In this document: piece after piece, positions 37,372 to 42,180 of the stretch
How the letters are laid out: each line of letters opens with the position of its first letter
Position numbering within the stretch: position 1 is the stretch's first letter
From: Gammaproteobacteria bacterium
GTDB taxonomy: Bacteria; Pseudomonadota; Gammaproteobacteria; GCA-001735895
DNA length: 42,180 nt
Assembly: GCA_029864185.1 (NCBI GenBank)
Contig: JAOTTY010000004.1
Span: 1-42,180 of the forward strand
Direction of reading: 5' to 3'
The notes under the pieces: model-generated
Told to the model about the DNA's origin: nothing
The model's database searches: none
Seen by the model: only the letters and a program-made list of their open reading frames with translations
Position numbers and translations under genes: made by a program

Positions 37372-39822
37372 TCAGGAACGCAATATTCTCATCGGAGAAA
37401 CATTATAAACCCTGCGGCTGACTAATGTGCCGGCAATTGTCAATACCAGCGTGGCGGATAGCAGGCTGTAGGCCCATACCGCAGGCGAAAAATGAAAGTC
37501 GATATTGAAGAAATACACGCTGATCGCCCAGCCGGCGGCGGTCGCGAAAGCGGCGGAGAAGAAACCGATCAAGGCGCCCATCAGCGTGAATTCGAGTACA
37601 TGTACCCGATACAGCTGGCTGGTATGCGCGCTGAGCGCACGCAGTAGCGACGACTCGATTTCGCGTTCCTGCCTGCCGGTCTGTATCGCAGCCAGCAGCA
37701 CGATCAGGGCCGAGGCCAGCGCAAACACGAAAAAGAACTGCAGCGCCACGCTGGCCTTGTCGACGATGCCGCGAATTCGCGCCATCAGTTCGGTGATATC
37801 GAGCAGCGTTATCGACGGAAAACGTTTCAGCAACTGCTTCAGGTCTGCCTTGTTCCGGTCCCTGATCAGGGCGCTCAACAACCCGGTCTGCGGCAGATCC
37901 GCGAGCAGCTCGGGATTGGCTATCAGGTAAAAATTCGGTTTGAAGTTTTCCCATACGACCGAGCGGATACTGGTCACCGGCGCGTGCAGGGTTTTACTGC
38001 CTACCGTCATGGTGAGTTCGTCGCCGAGCTCGAGGCCGAGTTTCTCGGCCATGCCCTGCTCGACCGATAGCTGCGCGCGCGGATTGTCGGCATCGATCCA
38101 GCTGCCGGCGATGATTTTGTTCTGATCGGGCAGCTGCGTCGAGTGCGTCATGTTAAAGGTGTGCTTGACCAGAAAATCGGCACGCGGATGCGGAAAGTCG
38201 ATCTGGTCGACATCGACCGAATTAATCTGCGACAGGCGCGCGCGCGCCAGCGCAAACGGCATCGAGGCTTCGATTCGATGCTCTCGCATAAACGCACCGA
38301 CGGCCTCGATGTCATCGCTGCGTATGTTGATCATGAAGTAATTCGGGATGTCGGCGGGTAGTTGCTCCTGCCACGAGCCGAGCAGTTCGTCCTTGACGAC
38401 CGCGATTAATAAAATCGCGATCAGCACGAGGCTGAAACCGGACATTATGTAAATCGCGCCGCGCGAACTGGCCCGCAGGCGGCTCAACAGGTACTGGCGC
38501 AACCAGAAACGCCGCCGCGAGGAATACAGCAGCAGCTTCACCATCAGGCCCAGAATCAGCGGCAGGATAAACGCGCAGGCCAGTACCAGCGCAAGGGTCG
38601 CCACCGCCAGTAGCGAACTTTGCATCAACAGCACCAGCACCGCGAATACGGCGACGATCGCGCTGCCCGATATCAGCAGGCCGCGCAGCCAGGATCGGCG
38701 GCTGACCACGGTGCGCAATACCTGCATCGGCGGCGTCGCGGTCGCGTTGACCAGGTACGGCAACGAAAAGCCGGTCAGCGCCAGCAGTCCGACCAGGCCC
38801 GCGGTGAGATAGGGGCGAAAGCTGTTCACCTGCGGCAATGCCTTGCCAAACCAGCCGTCCAGGGCCCATTGCAGCGGGAACTGGGTCATCCATCCGACCA
38901 GGATCCCGGTGACGGTCGCGGTAATCCAAAGCGTCCCCAGCTGTCGCAGGTAATACCTGAACAGGTTTCCCTGCGATATGCCGAAGGCACGCAGCATCGC
39001 GACCTTCGGCGCCTCCTGCTGCGCGGTATAGCGCGCCGTAATCGCGATCGCGGACATCGCGATCACGAGGGTCAACACTATCGCGAGCGCGAAGAACTTG
39101 CGCGTGCGTTCCAGCGCCTGGCGCATTTCCGGACGCGCGTTTTCGAGGTCCTGGATTTCTTCGCCGGGCTTGACGTTGATCGTGAGCCAGTTTTTGAAGC
39201 GCGTGATATCGGCCGGCTCGCCGGCGAACATCATACGGTAGCTTACCCGGCTGCCGGGAACCACCAGCGCGGTCGCGGCGAGGTCGTCGAGGTTCATCAG
39301 CACGCGTGGAGCGAGATTGAATATCGCGCCCCCGCGGTCGGGCTCGTAAGTCACGAGCCAGCTGGTGTCGAAGTCTTTTTCGCCGAGCGTGATGCGTTCG
39401 CCGACCAGCTGAGCGAGCTTGGTGTCGACCCAGACCTCCCCTCGCGCCGGGATCTCGGTGGTTGCCGCACGATCTCCGGTCACCTCGCGAGACCGCTCCA
39501 GGCGGCCGCGCAACGGGTAGGCCCCGTCGACGGCCTTCAGTTCGACCAGGACGGGATCGTCGTCGATAAAGATTGCACTGCGCAGGCTGGCGCTACGGCT
39601 GACCTGCAGGCCAAACTGCTCGGCCGTTGCGCGGTATTCGTCGGCAAATTCGGCACTCGACAGAACCACCATGTCCGCCGCCAGCAATTCACTTGCCTGG
39701 CGGTCGAGCAGCAGGCCGATACGGTCGGTAATCAACTGGCTCGAGGTGACGATGCCGACGGTGATCACCGTGGCGACGAACATCAGCCAGTAGGAATGGA
39801 TGGTTGCGCGCTTGACGTTCAT
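37372..39822 (-). CDS. ybbP: YbbP-type FtsX-family ABC transporter permease
   Basis: The 816-residue protein has the ten-helix layout of MacB/LolC-distant ABC permeases: an N-terminal helix (about 12-32), a large extracytoplasmic domain (about 33-240), helix clusters at 242-330, 340-365 and 380-480, a second soluble domain (about 490-690), and three final helices with RALSAHTSQLYRVHVLEF before the last pair. This is the E. coli YbbP arrangement (about 804 residues). It works with YbbA; in E. coli the pair is linked to the esterase TesA and its physiological substrate is not settled. ATG overlaps the ybbA stop as ATGA. Confidence 0.9.
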   Translation of the reverse strand: MNVKRATIHSYWLMFVATVITVGIVTSSQLITDRIGLLLDRQASELLAADMVVLSSAEFADEYRATAEQFGLQVSRSASLRSAIFIDDDPVLVELKAVDGAYPLRGRLERSREVTGDRAATTEIPARGEVWVDTKLAQLVGERITLGEKDFDTSWLVTYEPDRGGAIFNLAPRVLMNLDDLAATALVVPGSRVSYRMMFAGEPADITRFKNWLTINVKPGEEIQDLENARPEMRQALERTRKFFALAIVLTLVIAMSAIAITARYTAQQEAPKVAMLRAFGISQGNLFRYYLRQLGTLWITATVTGILVGWMTQFPLQWALDGWFGKALPQVNSFRPYLTAGLVGLLALTGFSLPYLVNATATPPMQVLRTVVSRRSWLRGLLISGSAIVAVFAVLVLLMQSSLLAVATLALVLACAFILPLILGLMVKLLLYSSRRRFWLRQYLLSRLRASSRGAIYIMSGFSLVLIAILLIAVVKDELLGSWQEQLPADIPNYFMINIRSDDIEAVGAFMREHRIEASMPFALARARLSQINSVDVDQIDFPHPRADFLVKHTFNMTHSTQLPDQNKIIAGSWIDADNPRAQLSVEQGMAEKLGLELGDELTMTVGSKTLHAPVTSIRSVVWENFKPNFYLIANPELLADLPQTGLLSALIRDRNKADLKQLLKRFPSITLLDITELMARIRGIVDKASVALQFFFVFALASALIVLLAAIQTGRQEREIESSLLRALSAHTSQLYRVHVLEFTLMGALIGFFSAAFATAAGWAISVYFFNIDFHFSPAVWAYSLLSATLVLTIAGTLVSRRVYNVSPMRILRS

Positions 39823-40508
39823 GATTGTCGATCCGTGAGCAACTCGCCCGATTCGATCAGGATCTGACGATCGCCGCGTTCCAGCAACTCGCTCTCGTGT
39901 GTCACCAGAACCAGGGTTGTCCCCGACTGGTCGCGCAGATGGAACATCAGGTCCGCGATCTGTCGACCGGTGCCGGCATCGAGATTACCGGTAGGTTCGT
40001 CGGCAAACAATACCTTTGGCCTGACCGTGAATGCACGTGCAATTGCTACCCGTTGCTGTTCTCCACCGGACAGGTGCTCCACCAGGGTCGTGGTTTTGCT
40101 CCCCAGCCCGACCTGCTGCAGGCTGCTCAGGGCGAGTTCCTGCGCATCGGCGACCCCGGCCAGTTCCAGCGGCAGCATGACATTTTGTATCGCAGTCGCT
40201 CCCTGCACCAGGTGGAACGACTGGAACACGAAACCGACGCGGCCGGCGCGTATCGACGAACGCTGTTCTTCGCTGCAGCCGCTCAGGTTTTCGCCGAACA
40301 GGAACACGTCTCCGGTGCTGGCCTGGTCCAGGCCGGCCATCAGTCCCAGCAGCGTGGTCTTGCCCGATCCCGAGGCGCCCTTGATCACGACCGCTTCGCG
40401 GTACTTAACATCGAGAGTTATATTCTTTACGATGTCGAGCTTTCCGTCCGGCGTAACAACGGATTTACCAACCCGGCTTAACGCGATGCATAAATTATCT
40501 TCAGCCAT
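39819..40508 (-). CDS. ybbA: YbbA-type ABC transporter ATPase
   Basis: The 229-residue ATPase of the LolD/MacB group has Walker A GASGSGKTT (residues 44-52), FVFQSFHLV Q-loop, signature LSGGEQQR, and Walker B VLFADEPTGNLD. It pairs with the overlapping ybbP permease. Its 5-prime end overlaps that of the divergent tesA, keeping the ybbP-ybbA / tesA arrangement known from E. coli. Confidence 0.93.
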   Translation of the reverse strand: MAEDNLCIALSRVGKSVVTPDGKLDIVKNITLDVKYREAVVIKGASGSGKTTLLGLMAGLDQASTGDVFLFGENLSGCSEEQRSSIRAGRVGFVFQSFHLVQGATAIQNVMLPLELAGVADAQELALSSLQQVGLGSKTTTLVEHLSGGEQQRVAIARAFTVRPKVLFADEPTGNLDAGTGRQIADLMFHLRDQSGTTLVLVTHESELLERGDRQILIESGELLTDRQS

Positions 40509-41115
40509 GTTCCTGCTTGTGATGCTCGGTATTCACACCTGTGGATTTGCGAAACACGCCGCGATCGATATCCTGATCCTGGGCGACAGTTTGAGCGCCG
40601 CCCACAATATCCCGGTCGATAAGGGCTGGCCCCGGTTGTTCAGCGATAATATAAGGTCAAGTTTTCCGCAAACAAGCGTCGTCAACGCAAGCATCAGCGG
40701 CGAGACCACCTATGGCGGGCTGCAGCGGCTGCCGCAGCTGCTGGACGAGCATCGACCGAGCCACCTGATCATCGAGCTCGGCGGTAACGACGGGCTCAGG
40801 GGCCTCAGCTTCGGCCAGAGCACCGAAAACATTAGGCAAATGGTGCGCCTCGCCCGGGACCGGGGCATTACGGTTCTGCTGATCGGGGTGCGCATGCCGC
40901 CAAACTTCGGCGCCGTCTATAATGCACGATTTCAGCGCATCTTCGAGGATATCGCCATAGAATTCTCGATCCCCTACCTGCCCCGGTTTCTCGAAGGCGT
41001 CGCCGGCAGCGACCCTGCCCTGATGCAATCCGATGGAATTCATCCCACCGCCATCGCGCAGCCGATCCTGGCGCAAAAGGTCGAGAAGAAGATGATCGAG
41101 ATTCTCAACCACTGA
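40486..41115 (+). CDS. tesA: Periplasmic esterase/thioesterase I TesA (lysophospholipase L1)
   Basis: The 209-residue SGNH hydrolase has a short signal peptide (hydrophobic residues 7-16; cleavage likely after GFA, residue 22). Block I GDSLSA carries the catalytic S35, block III is ELGGNDGLRG, and block V is SDGIHPT with catalytic Asp and His. It hydrolyses acyl esters and thioesters in the periplasm. The ATG at 40486 gives the Lys-containing n-region of a signal peptide; an ATG at 40507 is the alternative. The first 23 bases overlap the divergent ybbA start, so its promoter must lie inside ybbA. Open frame further upstream is antisense to ybbA. Confidence 0.93.
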   Translation: MHKLSSAMFLLVMLGIHTCGFAKHAAIDILILGDSLSAAHNIPVDKGWPRLFSDNIRSSFPQTSVVNASISGETTYGGLQRLPQLLDEHRPSHLIIELGGNDGLRGLSFGQSTENIRQMVRLARDRGITVLLIGVRMPPNFGAVYNARFQRIFEDIAIEFSIPYLPRFLEGVAGSDPALMQSDGIHPTAIAQPILAQKVEKKMIEILNH

Positions 41116-41797
41116 GCAGCGCCTCGAGTTCGTGCAAATCGGCGACCTGGTGCGGGGGTTCGGGCAAGTGCTCAGGCCACGGCATCCGTTCGCGGTTGAT
41201 CCAGACTGCCTGGTAGCCTGCCTCGATCGAGCCGACAACATCGTAGGCGGGATGATCGCCGACATAAACTATCTCTGCCGGGGACGCATCGAAACGCTCG
41301 GCCAGGTGCTCGTAAATCAGCGGATCGGGTTTGGCTACCTTTAGCTCCGCGGCGCTGACCGAATGTTCGATCAGGTGACCCAGCCCGACGTGCTCGACGC
41401 TGGCATTGCCGTTGCTGATGGCGCCGAGTCGATATTTTTGACCGAGTCGCTGCAGGCAGGGCATCACGTCGTCGTAGAACTCGACCTGTTGCCGCGCTTC
41501 GAAAAACACGTCGAAACCGTGGCGCGCGACCTGCCGGCCGTCGTAATCGTGCAACTCTCCAATATGGCGAAGGAAATCGCGCCGCATCAAGGTCATGTCG
41601 ACCGCGTAACTCTGATCGCGGGCACTGAATTCACGGCGCAGCTCGATCATTTGCAGCGGATCGTAATTCTCGGTGATGCGCGGATAATGTCGCTGCAGCC
41701 ACTGGTACAGCGTTTCTTCGGCACGATGAATCGTCGGCATGCAGGGCCAAAGGGTATCATCGAGGTCAAAAGCGATTACGGTTATCTGGTCGAACAC
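41105..41797 (-). CDS. HAD-superfamily phosphatase, YigB-like
   Basis: The 230-residue hydrolase has motif I FDLDDTLW (nucleophile D11, acid/base D13), motif II ISNG, the motif III lysine in KVAKPDP and motif IV GDHPAYDVVG, with a helical cap between motifs I and II. YigB-type enzymes dephosphorylate FMN and sugar phosphates; the substrate here is not determined. GTG start with GGAAG 4 bases upstream. Its 3-prime end overlaps that of convergent tesA by 11 bases. Confidence 0.88.
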   Translation of the reverse strand: MFDQITVIAFDLDDTLWPCMPTIHRAEETLYQWLQRHYPRITENYDPLQMIELRREFSARDQSYAVDMTLMRRDFLRHIGELHDYDGRQVARHGFDVFFEARQQVEFYDDVMPCLQRLGQKYRLGAISNGNASVEHVGLGHLIEHSVSAAELKVAKPDPLIYEHLAERFDASPAEIVYVGDHPAYDVVGSIEAGYQAVWINRERMPWPEHLPEPPHQVADLHELEALLSG

Positions 41798-41927
41798 GGC
41801 ACTTCCATTCAGCGCAGGGCGGAATTCTAAATGTTTTAATCCTGTAGCGAAACAGGGCGCGTGGCTGGCGCCGCTGATTACGCCGAATGGCGCGGGACCG
41901 AATAATCACTTTGCCGCGGCTTAATTC

Positions 41928-41956
41928 TTTAACTGCAGCCGAATGTTCTTTACTAT
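41928..41956 (+). promoter_or_regulatory. Possible ispG promoter
   Basis: TACTAT (41951-41956) is 17 bases after TTTAAC (41928-41933). The -35 match is weak. Two CTGCAG palindromes (41933-41938 and 41971-41976) flank the -10. The 189 bases between the HAD gene and ispG also hold hairpins CCTGT/ACAGG (about 41844-41859) and GGCGC/GCGCC, but no gene I can support. Confidence 0.3.
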
Positions 41957-41986
41957 TGGCGACCGCCAGGCTGCAGAACGCGTTAA

Positions 41987-42180
41987 ATGAAATCTTTCAG
42001 CAACAGACACAGCGTCGACGTTTCCGGGGTCACCATCGGTGGCAATACTCCGGTCGTGGTGCAATCGATGACGAATACCGATACCGCGGATATCGCCGCG
42101 ACGGTCGCGCAGGTCAGGCAACTGCACGAGGCCGGTTCGGAACTGGTCCGCATCACCGTCAACAACAACGCCGCCGCGCG
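41987..42180 (+). CDS. ispG: 4-hydroxy-3-methylbut-2-en-1-yl diphosphate synthase IspG, N-terminal part
   Basis: The frame is open from the ATG at 41987 to the end of the window (64 codons). The segment from [14 protein letters not shown] to [10 protein letters not shown] is the signature N-terminus of IspG (GcpE), the Fe-S enzyme that makes HMBPP in the methylerythritol phosphate isoprenoid pathway. The cluster-binding cysteines lie beyond the window. In enterobacteria this gene sits between rodZ and hisS; here it is about 21 kb from them. Confidence 0.92.
   Translation, partial: MKSFSNRHSVDVSGVTIGGNTPVVVQSMTNTDTADIAATVAQVRQLHEAGSELVRITVNNNAAA

Noticed and set aside
39970-40485. A fused longer TesA of about 381 residues
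   Set aside because: The extra N-terminal part is antisense to ybbA and lacks protein-like composition; the signal peptide begins at 40486.

Overview
The window is a gene-dense stretch of a gammaproteobacterial chromosome, moderately GC-rich by eye. The lineage call rests on slyX, rsd, zipA, rpoS-nlpD, the smc-zipA-ligA order and the rlmN-pilW-rodZ-hisS-yfgM-bamB-der order. Gene content resembles non-enteric, free-living (for example marine) members of the class. I see no rRNA, tRNA, CRISPR array, insertion sequence or prophage. No gene-free gap exceeds about 250 bases.

Layout. Positions 1-3045: the end of an unidentified gene and a strong terminator, then yciB-yciI (+), rsd (-) and slyX-rsmJ (+). 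Positions 3043-11686: a long minus-strand run, smc-zipA-ligA-DUF4870-like-msrB-cyaY, then a Rieske-like gene and yajQ. Positions 11770-15395: queF-cysZ (+), an unusual metallophosphoesterase (-), an M23 peptidase (+) and a YfaZ-like outer membrane protein (-). Positions 15508-23629: a minus-strand run rlmN-pilW-rodZ-hisS-yfgM-bamB-der followed by an orphan parA, covering rRNA/tRNA modification, tRNA charging, cell shape and outer membrane assembly. Positions 23818-28865: thrC (+), then a Bcr/CflA exporter, an acetyltransferase and hom on the minus strand, and a Mth938-type gene (+). Positions 28961-32790: surE-pcm-yqaA-nlpD-rpoS (-), the stationary-phase locus. Positions 32881-41797: an Smr-domain gene (+), a membrane-anchored metzincin-like protein, an overlapping unit ybbA-ybbP-relA-dusA (-), divergent tesA (+) and a HAD phosphatase (-). 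The window ends inside ispG (+).

Most genes are housekeeping, and many on the minus strand are translationally coupled through ATGA, GTGA, TGATG or TTGA junctions. The points most worth a second look are: a Rieske-fold protein that has lost all four [2Fe-2S] ligands but kept both disulfide cysteines, next to frataxin; a run of T-tracts phased at about 10.3 bp (predicted curved DNA) in front of the orphan parA; a long poly-aspartate tract in RpoS encoded by a GAY trinucleotide repeat; a membrane-anchored HExxHxxGxxD protein with a possible Met-turn; and a metallophosphoesterase with two altered metal motifs plus a cysteine patch. Functional statements come from recognising protein families by eye; no database search was run.
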